From positions 24,160 to 50,730 of IMG/VR virus record IMGVR_UViG_3300030380_005221: DNA of 26,571 nt; one strand, 5' to 3'. The position numbers were made by a program, and so were the translations under genes. Below are positions 15,283 to 22,960 of the stretch, piece by piece. The first letter of the stretch is position 1. Each line of letters starts with the position of its first letter. The notes beneath the pieces are model-generated. The model was not told the DNA's origin. It worked only from the letters and a program-made list of their open reading frames with translations, and ran no database searches. The stretch comes from a virus.

Positions 15283-16776
15283 TCAAGTCATTGTTCCGTG
15301 AATGTTATCAACCTTGAACAGTCTGTAGTACTGGTTACCAGCACTAGAAGATCCGCCCGTAGTGAAGTCACGAGCAGACGCATCCGAACCCCCGACGAAT
15401 GGGTTTGCAACCATACCGTATCGGGTCTTGAATCCGATCTTAGGCTGGAAGGTGTTCTCACCAACTGCACGAACCATCTGGAGTGGAACGTATGGGCAGT
15501 AGAACATACCAGCGTCGTATGGTGATGTACCCTTATAACCGACGAGAACTGTGTTCACGTTAGTTGCAAGGTAGGGATCAATGTAAACCTTGATTCTACC
15601 ATTAAGGACACCTGCGAAGGTTCTACCAGTATCATCAACGTCGAGTTGGACATTGAGTGCTGGTGAGATGTTGAGGAATCCACCCATTGCAAGGGCAGAA
15701 GCAACATCAGAAGAAACTACGATGAAGTTACCCTTACCGCGACGAGTTTCCTTAGCGATTGTGTTGCACTCACGTTCGATTTGGAACATGAGTCCACGGA
15801 ATCGTTCAGCACTCCAACGTCCGTCAGAGTCTGTGTCGAGGTTGTAGATACCTGCGTCGGTGAGATCACCCTGTTGAGCACCACTCTTAGCCTTGAAGTA
15901 GAGAAGACGGATGAGTTCTCGGTTGATTTCAGCAAGAACTTCGGTGCTTAGGATGTTAGCAAGTTCAGTCTCTGCGTCGAGTCCGTGAACAGCCTTGAGG
16001 TCCTGAGCAAGTTCTGTGCTGTATTCAGCCTTGAGTGCTCTGGTACGAGCTTCAACGGCGATTCTGTCGATGGTGAATGCCATCTGACTGAATGTTTCGT
16101 TTCCACTGCCACCGAGGCCTTCAGCAGTTCCAGTGAGCATTGCTCTGAAATTGTCATTGAAGACGGATGCACGGAATGTACCACCAGATGTGATACCGCG
16201 AGCGGCCGCACCGTCAGGATCGACGCCACCAGTTGCAGAGAAAGCAGCAGGTCCACCGCTTGTGGTTCCTTCGATTGCTCCAGAAGTGAAACCGTTACCG
16301 GAGAATGGTGGGTAAGGCTCTTGGAAGAGTGCTTCACCAACACCACTACCACGATCATCAGTTTGGCTTGTGTAATTAGCACGAAGCGCAAAGATGAGTC
16401 CGGTTGGTGCGCTCATTGGCTGAACACCGGCAATGTCATACGCAAGAAGGTTTGGCATAGCACGGCGGACGAGACTAATGAGAACTGGATCGTAACCAGC
16501 AATTCCGGTTGAGCGAGAAACTGGTGTACCAGTGTCTAAGTTGGAAGCACCTGTGTCGTAACCAAACGCACCAGCGCCGAGGGCGTTAGTTGGTGAGGTT
16601 TCTGTAAGGTATTGTTGTTGCATTGCACGCTCTTGGTTTTCAAGAAGTGATGCGGTAACTTTCTTTCGGTAGCTATCTTCGAAGCCGCCGAATTCGTCGT
16701 GATTAAGAACAGGTCCCCACTTTTCGACCAACTGGTCATATGGTTGTGTGTTCATGAGTTCGAATTCAGATAACAT
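15283..16776 (-). CDS. 23: gp23 major capsid protein
   Basis: A 497-aa T4-type major capsid protein with HK97 fold. Recognisable stretches are WGPVLNHDEFGGFEDSYRKK near the N-terminus, SLVRRAMPNLLAYDIAGVQPM (about residues 102-122), the PTGLIFALRA segment, then KGNFIVVSSDVASAL, VYIDPYLA and KIGFKTRYGMVANPF near the end. The prohead protease site is probably LTE (57-59), cleaving before T60, by analogy with T4 gp23; this removes a delta-type N-terminal peptide. AAGGAGAT lies 6 bases before the ATG. GC content and codon choice (GGT, AAC, ACC, TTC) differ from neighbouring genes as expected for very high expression. It follows gp22 by 27 bases and ends in a strong terminator. No separate gp24 vertex gene is seen. 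Confidence 0.96.
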   Translation of the reverse strand: MLSEFELMNTQPYDQLVEKWGPVLNHDEFGGFEDSYRKKVTASLLENQERAMQQQYLTETSPTNALGAGAFGYDTGASNLDTGTPVSRSTGIAGYDPVLISLVRRAMPNLLAYDIAGVQPMSAPTGLIFALRANYTSQTDDRGSGVGEALFQEPYPPFSGNGFTSGAIEGTTSGGPAAFSATGGVDPDGAAARGITSGGTFRASVFNDNFRAMLTGTAEGLGGSGNETFSQMAFTIDRIAVEARTRALKAEYSTELAQDLKAVHGLDAETELANILSTEVLAEINRELIRLLYFKAKSGAQQGDLTDAGIYNLDTDSDGRWSAERFRGLMFQIERECNTIAKETRRGKGNFIVVSSDVASALAMGGFLNISPALNVQLDVDDTGRTFAGVLNGRIKVYIDPYLATNVNTVLVGYKGTSPYDAGMFYCPYVPLQMVRAVGENTFQPKIGFKTRYGMVANPFVGGSDASARDFTTGGSSSAGNQYYRLFKVDNIHGTMT

Positions 16777-16803
16777 GTGTATCTCCTTGGTTTATCTGGT
16801 TGG

Positions 16804-17760
16804 TCATTTGGTGTTTTTATCGTAAAGTTTTCTCTGCGAGGACTGTCTGGACAGTGTGTTAACATACAGATCCATAGGGCTCTTAATTTCAGAGGTTTCG
16901 TTTAAAGTAGTAGCGGCTCTAACTGAAGTTGCGGCAACTTCTTCTTCTTCTTGTGTTGCTGGTTCTCCGGTTCCAAAGTAACTTTCCTTAAGAACTACTA
17001 GTTTATCAGCAAATTGTTCTGCACTTTCAAATTCAATACCCTCTGCTAAGGATGCAAATCGATCAATTTGCACATCACTCAAATCATTTGCAACTTCAGA
17101 GAATAGTTCTGCCTTTTGGTAACCAAGAAGGTCCTTGGAGAGTTCTATGTTAGTGTTGATTGCTTCGTTGAGTTGATCGTTAACTTCTTCGTTCTCGTTG
17201 ACGAGTTTTTCAAGTATGTCAACTCTCTCTTCTGGGATGTCGATGTAGTTAGTTTCAAAGAGGTTCTTGAGTCCTTCGATGAATGACTCTGCAACTTCAG
17301 AACGAACTCCAGTTTCAACTGCGAGTTCATTCTCTTGCATCCACTCTTCCACGACGTAGTTGAGGTAGTCATCAATTCTCTCTACGAGTTCACCCTTGAA
17401 CGATTCTAGTTCTTCTTCATAACTTTCGGCAACAGCAGCCTTAAGTTCCTCTTCAAGTACACTAACTCTTTCTCCTACAGCGGCTTCAAAAACGACTTCT
17501 GCCTTAGTCATGAAGTCTTCTGTTAGATTTTCGCCGTCGAATAGAGTTTCCATGTGCTCTCTGAAGGGTACAGGTGCTACGACTCCTTCTGGAGTTTGAA
17601 CTTCAGGCGAAGCGTCAGATGGCTTAGGAGCGACTGAGGTTCTATTTGCATCCGCACTTGTTGCGGTTGGTTTTGCAATCATGGCACCTTTTCCTGATGC
17701 GTCTTTGTAGAGATCAGGGCTGCTGAAATCTTTGTTTGTTGTTTTGGTTGCTGTATCCAT
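16804..17760 (-). CDS. 22: gp22 prohead scaffold protein
   Basis: A 318-aa, strongly acidic, helical protein in the gene 22 position between protease and capsid genes. From about residue 66 to 280 it is almost entirely amphipathic helix and coiled coil (EEELKAAVAESYEEELESF, LVNENEEVNDQLNEAINTN), as expected for the internal core that shapes the prohead and is degraded by gp21. The N-terminal 60 residues are Pro/Thr/Ser-rich and low in complexity. The basic C-terminus (RQSSQRKLYDKNTK) may contact the capsid shell. GGAGG lies 11 bases before the ATG, and a T4-type late promoter precedes it. Sequence identity to T4 gp22 is not obvious; the call rests on position and composition. Confidence 0.85.
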   Translation of the reverse strand: MDTATKTTNKDFSSPDLYKDASGKGAMIAKPTATSADANRTSVAPKPSDASPEVQTPEGVVAPVPFREHMETLFDGENLTEDFMTKAEVVFEAAVGERVSVLEEELKAAVAESYEEELESFKGELVERIDDYLNYVVEEWMQENELAVETGVRSEVAESFIEGLKNLFETNYIDIPEERVDILEKLVNENEEVNDQLNEAINTNIELSKDLLGYQKAELFSEVANDLSDVQIDRFASLAEGIEFESAEQFADKLVVLKESYFGTGEPATQEEEEVAATSVRAATTLNETSEIKSPMDLYVNTLSRQSSQRKLYDKNTK

Positions 17761-17789
17761 CTTAGTCTTAACCTCCGAGGTTTGTATAT

Positions 17790-17797
17790 TATTTATA
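17790..17797 (-). promoter_or_regulatory. T4-type late promoter TATAAATA before gene 22
   Basis: The exact octamer TATAAATA is on the minus strand 29 bases before the gene 22 ATG, in the 69-base gap after gene 21. This is the sequence recognised by the gp55 sigma factor, which this phage encodes. It should give extra scaffold and capsid message that ends at the terminator at 15222-15252. Confidence 0.85.
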
Positions 17798-17829
17798 AAT
17801 TTGTTTTTTTTAACAGTGTGGACAGTTTT

Positions 17830-18474
17830 TCAAAGACCCATCATGAATCTTTCGAATAGTTCTAGAGCGGTTTTTTCTCTGTTATTCCGAGAAGACTCTT
17901 CTACTTGTCTTTTCATATCTGAGATTTCTTTCTCTCTCAGAATACCATTATCCCACACCCATTCCGCACCTTCCATGATTCCGTTAACAAACGCACTGGG
18001 GGCTGATGGATCCGCTACAATGTCTACAGCAGAAAGCATGAAGTCCTGTTGAACTTCATTTATTCCGCCCATATCCTTTAATGATCCCATTCCTCTAGAG
18101 GAAACACCAAGTTGTGCTCCTTCATCGATCAAACTTTTTACTATTTTACCCATAGGGGTATCAAGAACTTTTGCCTTTCCGTAGCAATCATTCCCTCTAA
18201 AATTTAGTTCGGTTATAAGATGAGAAACTTTATCAAGGTTTACGGTAGGACCTTGTGGATGGTTGAGTTCACCAAGTGCTCTTTTCTTCTCTACTAAATC
18301 TTGCGAATATCGTCTAACTTCTTTTTCGAGTATACCCATAGGATAAACTCTACCATTTCGGTTTTTGGTTTCTGCCTGCATAAAGACACCTTCGATAAAG
18401 TAAGTTTTCTTACCATCGTCAGTTTTCTCTGTTACGAGGCGAACGTCTTCTGTTGTCTCGGTAATTAATTTCAT
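17830..18474 (-). CDS. 21: gp21 prohead core protease
   Basis: A 214-aa T4-type prohead serine protease, which cleaves scaffold and capsid proteins after assembly. FIEGVFMQAETKNRNGRVYP (residues 26-45) is the family N-terminal signature. The catalytic His is H72 in GELNHPQGP, and the Ser is S125 or S126 in LGVSSRGMGS. A third element, VDIVADPSAPSAFV, forms the conserved C-terminal core. The last 40 residues are helical and probably removed by self-cleavage or used in core assembly. Length matches T4 gp21 (212 aa). It overlaps the upstream 95-aa gene by 4 bases (ATGA), so the prohead-core genes are translationally coupled. Confidence 0.95.
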   Translation of the reverse strand: MKLITETTEDVRLVTEKTDDGKKTYFIEGVFMQAETKNRNGRVYPMGILEKEVRRYSQDLVEKKRALGELNHPQGPTVNLDKVSHLITELNFRGNDCYGKAKVLDTPMGKIVKSLIDEGAQLGVSSRGMGSLKDMGGINEVQQDFMLSAVDIVADPSAPSAFVNGIMEGAEWVWDNGILREKEISDMKRQVEESSRNNREKTALELFERFMMGL

Positions 18475-18758
18475 TTCTTACCTTTACCTTTTTTCTTTTT
18501 ATTTAAGGCTTTACCGATTGCTTTTCTTCTATTGTGAAGATACTTATCGGTTTCGTCTTCGTCTCCGTCATTATCGATGTCTCCATCCTCTTTCCCTACA
18601 GGATCAAGTGCTTCCCCGTATACCTTCCGAGTAACTTCCATTCTCTTCTCTTCGATTCTAGATGAGATTTTGTCAAATAATGCCACATCAAGTGTGTCCA
18701 TTATTGCCTTTGGATTCTCATCCATTACATGCTTGAGTATTTCTGATGCTGTGCTCAT
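18471..18758 (-). CDS. Small prohead core protein (gp67/gp68-like)
   Basis: A 95-aa protein in the place of the T4 prohead core genes 67/68, overlapping its neighbours by 4 bases on both sides. The N-terminal half is helical and contains LFDKISSRIEEKRMEVTRKVYGE, a pattern shared with T4-like prohead core and scaffold proteins. An acidic stretch, KEDGDIDNDGDEDETDKYL, resembles an EF-hand-like calcium loop (DIDNDGDEDETD has acidic residues at positions 1, 3, 5, 9 and 12). The tail is very basic (NKKKKGKGKK). Internal core proteins of this kind are degraded by gp21 during maturation. The exact T4 equivalent is uncertain. Confidence 0.7.
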   Translation of the reverse strand: MSTASEILKHVMDENPKAIMDTLDVALFDKISSRIEEKRMEVTRKVYGEALDPVGKEDGDIDNDGDEDETDKYLHNRRKAIGKALNKKKKGKGKK

Positions 18759-19429
18759 TCAGATTCTCCCTCTTTTTCGATTGCGTCCTGAACAAAGTTC
18801 ATCATTTGCTCGAAAGACTCTTCGCTGAGTGTTGCGTTATCACGGAAGATTTCTTGATTCTTACCGCTAAGGACATCATGAACTCTGCTGATCTGCTGAG
18901 CCATTTCGCTAGTGATTCTAGCAGTTGAACCATCGGCTAGTTCAAATTCAACTTCACCGTCTTCGAGTGCTTCCTTGATGAAGTATGCAAATTCGTGATA
19001 GGGATCATAGTGTGTATCTTCTGAAAGTTCTTTCAGAGTGAAGTAAACATCAGGCCATACATTTTCGTCAATTGATTCTACATCAAAGTGAAGTTTTTCA
19101 CCTCTCTGAGTAATGCAGGCCTCACACATACCCATATTTACCATTTCTTTTCTTGCCACTTTCGCTTCGTCTATGGTCTGGAAAGAAATGGTAGGAATTG
19201 CATGACGAAGGAGTGTTTCGTTTACTTCATCAATGGGTTCTTCTACATTCTCTTCCAGATCAGGTTCGACTACCACACCTTCGGGATTTAAGAGATTCTT
19301 TGAAACTGTACGGTGAATGTTCTGTACTTTTTCGTTGACTCTATTGAGAAATTCTTGACCAAAAGAATCAAGGAAATTATCCTTGTCTTTTAAGATTGCT
19401 GCATCAATCATTTTGGAAATTGTTTCCAT
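18755..19429 (-). CDS. Hypothetical protein between portal and prohead core genes (gp67/68 position)
   Basis: A 224-aa acidic protein starting 3 bases after the gp20 stop, with GGAG before its ATG. Its N-terminus (ISKMIDAAILKDKDNFLDSFGQ, about residues 4-25) is a helix of the type seen at the start of small prohead core proteins. Residues 84-134 look like a compact domain, with MGMCEACITQRGEKLHF holding a CxxC pair. The C-terminal part is helical and acidic (EDGEVEFELADGSTARITSE, SFEQMMNFVQDAIE). It overlaps the next core gene by 4 bases. By position it could be a core or scaffold protein; I do not recognise a specific family. Confidence 0.6.
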   Translation of the reverse strand: METISKMIDAAILKDKDNFLDSFGQEFLNRVNEKVQNIHRTVSKNLLNPEGVVVEPDLEENVEEPIDEVNETLLRHAIPTISFQTIDEAKVARKEMVNMGMCEACITQRGEKLHFDVESIDENVWPDVYFTLKELSEDTHYDPYHEFAYFIKEALEDGEVEFELADGSTARITSEMAQQISRVHDVLSGKNQEIFRDNATLSEESFEQMMNFVQDAIEKEGESE

Positions 19430-19432
19430 TGC

Positions 19433-21007
19433 TTACTCCGTTGGCTCTTGGGGGATTTGTTGTTCTTGTTGTACTGGTTGTTGATCAAACGAATCTTGCA
19501 AATCCCTAATTTCTTGATCGGACATCTTCAGGATGTGCTTCTTTATATAATCCTCGGTGAAAAATGTGCCTATCAGTGGCTGTATGGTATTTAGCATATT
19601 TATTCTTTCGGACATAATTTCATTTTCTTTGAGTTCATCAAAATATGTGTCTCGATTGAATCTAAATCTTATATCCTGAGAAATATCGTTCCAGTCATCC
19701 TCCGTAGTAATTCCCTTAAGTATTAGTTGAACCCTCAACAGGGAATAAAACAATTCAGAAAATTTAACTTGAAGTCTAGTGATAAATTTTTGGAATTTAA
19801 CTTCATCTCTCGATATCTCTGCTGATCTGCCCATATTGAAACCATTTTCAGATTCCATTCTTGAAACAGGCACGTTCAGTGAACGATATACTTTCTTGAG
19901 GAGGTACTCAACGTCTTCGAGTTGGGACATCTTATCACCACCGGGAAGTGTTGTAATCTCTGTTCCTCTTCCACCCTCTCTTCTTGGAAGCCAGTAATCT
20001 TCAAGCATAGAAAGGTGGTTTCTATCATCTCGTACCTGTCCTGTGTCTTGATCGTAGATTAACTTATTTCTGTAACGATTCATTATCTCACGAAGGTATT
20101 GTTCTGCCTTATTCTTAGGAAGATTTCCGACATCAATATAAAATACTCTTCTTTCGGGAGCACGAGAGATTCTATAAATCACTACCGCATCCTCGGTCTG
20201 TCTGAGCATATTCAATGAACGAATTGCTTTATGGAGATATCCAATGACTCTTCGTGAACTTCCATCGATTATACCAGAGGATGCATATGCAATTGAATCT
20301 GGTGAAATTTTCAATCCAGAAGTCGGTGTTTGGTATGGTGAATCCTTATCCGTGTTTGTGTACAGATAATATTCTTCCACATTTGCAACTAGAGGAATTT
20401 CAACATTCCCTGTTGTTGTTTCAAAATTCTTTTTACTCTTTTTATTTACTCTTCGTATTCTTTTGATCTTTAGAGGGTCTATAGGACGTATTTCTGCAAC
20501 CCCCTGATCAGGATTTTTATTATCTATCAGAATGTGAAAATATAATTTACTGTCGATATACCATCTTCTAAAAATATCATGTGCTCTTTTATCAAAATTA
20601 AGAAGTTTTGTTATTTTTTTGAATTCTAAATGTATTTTTTTCTTAACAATATCTGATACTTTAACATCATCTAAATCAAGTTTTATCGTTTCCATATCAT
20701 CACCGGGAACAACGGCTTCATTAACAATATCTTCTATTGCCTGATCTACTTCCGGATATAATGACATCCCACGGTATGTGCCTATGAGTTCATTTTCACC
20801 CTTCATTTGTGCTGCTAAGTTTTGCCCACCAACATCGACATATGTGCCAAAAACACCACCCGTTTCGAAAGTGTATGTTCCGTCATATGTTTCTGGTGGA
20901 ACAAAGGACTCGGAACCCTTATTAGTGAGGCTTATAGCCGGATCAATAACAGGGGTTCCGAGGTCCTTATTGCGACCAATTTCAAACCCAAAAAATTTAA
21001 AAGCCAT
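19433..21007 (-). CDS. 20: gp20 portal vertex protein
   Basis: A 524-aa portal protein, which forms the dodecameric ring for DNA entry and neck attachment and nucleates the prohead. T4-type stretches include YRGMSLYPEVDQAIEDIVNE (about residues 78-97), LNFDKRAHDIFRRWYIDSKL, IRSLNMLRQTEDAVVIYRISRAPERRVFYID and the C-terminal NVPVSRMESENGFNMGRSAEI motif followed by KFQKFITRLQVKFSELF. Length equals T4 gp20 (524 aa). GGAGTG lies just before the ATG. It follows gp19 by a 25-base gap and is followed at 3 bases by the first core gene. Confidence 0.96.
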   Translation of the reverse strand: MAFKFFGFEIGRNKDLGTPVIDPAISLTNKGSESFVPPETYDGTYTFETGGVFGTYVDVGGQNLAAQMKGENELIGTYRGMSLYPEVDQAIEDIVNEAVVPGDDMETIKLDLDDVKVSDIVKKKIHLEFKKITKLLNFDKRAHDIFRRWYIDSKLYFHILIDNKNPDQGVAEIRPIDPLKIKRIRRVNKKSKKNFETTTGNVEIPLVANVEEYYLYTNTDKDSPYQTPTSGLKISPDSIAYASSGIIDGSSRRVIGYLHKAIRSLNMLRQTEDAVVIYRISRAPERRVFYIDVGNLPKNKAEQYLREIMNRYRNKLIYDQDTGQVRDDRNHLSMLEDYWLPRREGGRGTEITTLPGGDKMSQLEDVEYLLKKVYRSLNVPVSRMESENGFNMGRSAEISRDEVKFQKFITRLQVKFSELFYSLLRVQLILKGITTEDDWNDISQDIRFRFNRDTYFDELKENEIMSERINMLNTIQPLIGTFFTEDYIKKHILKMSDQEIRDLQDSFDQQPVQQEQQIPQEPTE

Positions 21008-21032
21008 TTATCACTCCATAATAATTAATATA

Positions 21033-21590
21033 TCAACCAATTGTAGGTGCCGAACTTGTTCCAGATTCGTAATTAAGATAATCGTACCTAACAGTTACGT
21101 CGAATGTTACCAATTCATCTCTTGCACCGGCAGCGAGACTAATAGGTCCAACTGATACTGGCCAACATCCCTTAAGTATAAAGGTTTTGAGTGCGTTAGA
21201 ACCCTGTCCTTGTGCTTCTAGGTGCTTAATTGTCCACTGCTGTCTATCAGCAGCGGGACCTGTTTCTGATACGTTATCTGTGTGATCATTTATCTTTCTT
21301 TGCCACTCTTGGAAAGCAGGATAAATTTCAGATCCGGGACCACCTGCATCATCCAGAATTGTTAAGGTCCATTGCGGATAATCACGATCTCCGGGAATAT
21401 ATACCCTTCTTCCTCTATAGTCTACAGGAATTTCTCCTATTCCTACCGCTGGAAGATTGAATGCGTAAGCGTGAAACGTGGAGAGTGATGCAGCCGCTTC
21501 TCCAATCGACCCGCTAATTTCAAACCTGTTTCTGCGGGTTCCCCCGTGGAAATTACTCTTAAATTCGTCTATGCTATTAGTTCCTGGCAT
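21033..21590 (-). CDS. 19: gp19 tail tube protein
   Basis: A 185-aa tail tube protein, near the T4 gp19 length (163 aa), which polymerises into the hexameric inner tube. Typical features are RRNRFEISGSIGE near the N-terminus, FNLPAVGIGEIPVDYRGRRV (about residues 44-63), WTLTILDDAG, FQEWQRKIN and a C-terminal strand pair ending VTFDVTVRYDYLNYE. It lies between the sheath genes and the portal gene, as in T4 (18-19-20). AGGAG precedes the ATG at normal spacing. Its message is likely shared with the short sheath gene 21 bases upstream. Confidence 0.94.
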   Translation of the reverse strand: MPGTNSIDEFKSNFHGGTRRNRFEISGSIGEAAASLSTFHAYAFNLPAVGIGEIPVDYRGRRVYIPGDRDYPQWTLTILDDAGGPGSEIYPAFQEWQRKINDHTDNVSETGPAADRQQWTIKHLEAQGQGSNALKTFILKGCWPVSVGPISLAAGARDELVTFDVTVRYDYLNYESGTSSAPTIG

Positions 21591-21611
21591 TTTTTGCTCC
21601 TAGTGTATGTA

Positions 21612-22925
21612 TCAGCCTAATTCTGCACCTTCACCTTTGTTGGTGAAGCGAAGACGAATAAAGTTAATGGACTTGGTTGGTTTAATAAACACATCTGCTA
21701 CGAATTGATTGGAATCAATAATATCTGAGGTATTGTTGGTTTCGTCACAGATGACTCTGAAGTCGGTAATTCCTCTTTGTCCTCGAATTGTCTCAAGAAG
21801 AGGAGTGACTGCGTTAATAAACAAGTTACGGGTAATTTCGTCATTTTGTTCGAAAAGAAGACTTCGTGCAGATGTTCCGATTACTCTCTTGAGGTAAAGG
21901 AACAAACGAGCAACATTAATTCTACTTAATGTGCTGTTTGGTTTATTTGTTTTGTCTCCAAACAAGAGGGTTCCTTCACCGGGGAAAGTAACAATTGGGT
22001 TTACCTTATTATCGTAACAAATGTCTTGCTCTCCGTCTGTTAGATCTTTTGCTAATCTAACAACATCTAAAATTCTACCTCGAACCTCACCACCCGGTGA
22101 GAACCAAGGATTGGCAACTCTATCTGTTCTCGCAAGACACCCAGCAACATCAGCAGAAAGTGGTGTCTGAATCAAGTTTGTGTCCGTGACCACTGATGAT
22201 GATAATCTACTAATGTCCACATGGCTCTTTTCACCAAACACAGATACAATATTTTCACTTGCACTACCTACTGGTGAGTTTACGCTTGTGTCAATACCAG
22301 TCCCGGAGGGAACGTGACATACACCAATACAGTCTCCTCTATTATCAGTAATATTCTTGACTATGGTATTGGAAGCTGATCCCGAAACACCAAACACAGA
22401 ATCCAAAGCAATAGATTTGTTCTGAAGAGTAGTAGTGGCACTAGTGGTATTGGTTACTGTTCCAGTTGCACCAACAATTGCAATTCCTCCATAAAGAAGG
22501 TAATTGTGAACTGACCACCATTCGTCTGTCCACTCTCCGGTTGGTCCGTTTGGCCATCTTTGGTATCCGAATGTTGATCCAAAGACCTGAACATTACCTC
22601 CGGTTGCATCTCTATTTACTTGTTCTGGATCTAGTCTCTGTCCGGAGAATGTGCTTCCCGGTGTGAAGTGATAAAATGGAAGATCGCCACCCGCAGTGCT
22701 TCCCCCGCCATAGTTTGAGAGAGGCTCTGGACTTTTTAGTCGGCCAAACCAGTCATCGGTTCCCTCGACACGCATGAAACCTTGCTGTGTTTCTGTGGTA
22801 TTTCCGAGTGCGAAAAGTAAACCTTCACTTGAAGGAAATCCTGCAACATGTGCTCCGCCAGACTCGGTTCCGCTGATAACAAAAGATTGATCGTTAACTA
22901 TTACTGTAACATTAGGTCGTGCCAT
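21612..22925 (-). CDS. 18: Short tail sheath protein (gp18 paralogue)
   Basis: A 437-aa contractile sheath protein. The N-terminus MARPNV and TESGGAHVAGF, the centre YQRWPNGPTGEWTDEWW, NYLLYGG and DNRGDCIGV, and the C-terminal half (NPWFSPGGEVRG, FGDKTN, RINVARLFLYLKR, LFEQND, GITDFRVICDETNNT, DSNQFVADVFIKP) are all shared with the 1154-aa protein encoded just upstream. It is much shorter than T4 gp18 (659 aa) and apparently keeps only the conserved core used for inter-subunit contacts, without large surface domains. AGGAG precedes the ATG and a late-type promoter lies in the 35-base gap upstream, so it can be made separately from the giant sheath gene. Which of the two forms the bulk of the sheath is not known. 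Confidence 0.9.
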   Translation of the reverse strand: MARPNVTVIVNDQSFVISGTESGGAHVAGFPSSEGLLFALGNTTETQQGFMRVEGTDDWFGRLKSPEPLSNYGGGSTAGGDLPFYHFTPGSTFSGQRLDPEQVNRDATGGNVQVFGSTFGYQRWPNGPTGEWTDEWWSVHNYLLYGGIAIVGATGTVTNTTSATTTLQNKSIALDSVFGVSGSASNTIVKNITDNRGDCIGVCHVPSGTGIDTSVNSPVGSASENIVSVFGEKSHVDISRLSSSVVTDTNLIQTPLSADVAGCLARTDRVANPWFSPGGEVRGRILDVVRLAKDLTDGEQDICYDNKVNPIVTFPGEGTLLFGDKTNKPNSTLSRINVARLFLYLKRVIGTSARSLLFEQNDEITRNLFINAVTPLLETIRGQRGITDFRVICDETNNTSDIIDSNQFVADVFIKPTKSINFIRLRFTNKGEGAELG

Positions 22926-22950
22926 CTTATTCTCCTAGAGAGTTCATTTT

Positions 22951-22958
22951 TATTTATG
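22951..22958 (-). promoter_or_regulatory. Late promoter-like CATAAATA before the short sheath gene
   Basis: CATAAATA lies 25 bases before the ATG at 22925, in the only gap (35 bases) between the two sheath genes. It differs from the T4 late octamer at the first base only, a position that varies in related phages. It would boost short sheath and tail tube expression over the giant sheath gene. Confidence 0.6.
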
Positions 22959-22960
22959 AA

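Noticed and set aside
15985-16512. 175-aa plus-strand open frame opposite gp23
   Set aside because: Shadow of the codon-biased capsid gene; low-complexity Ser/Thr/Cys composition and no promoter or ribosome site.
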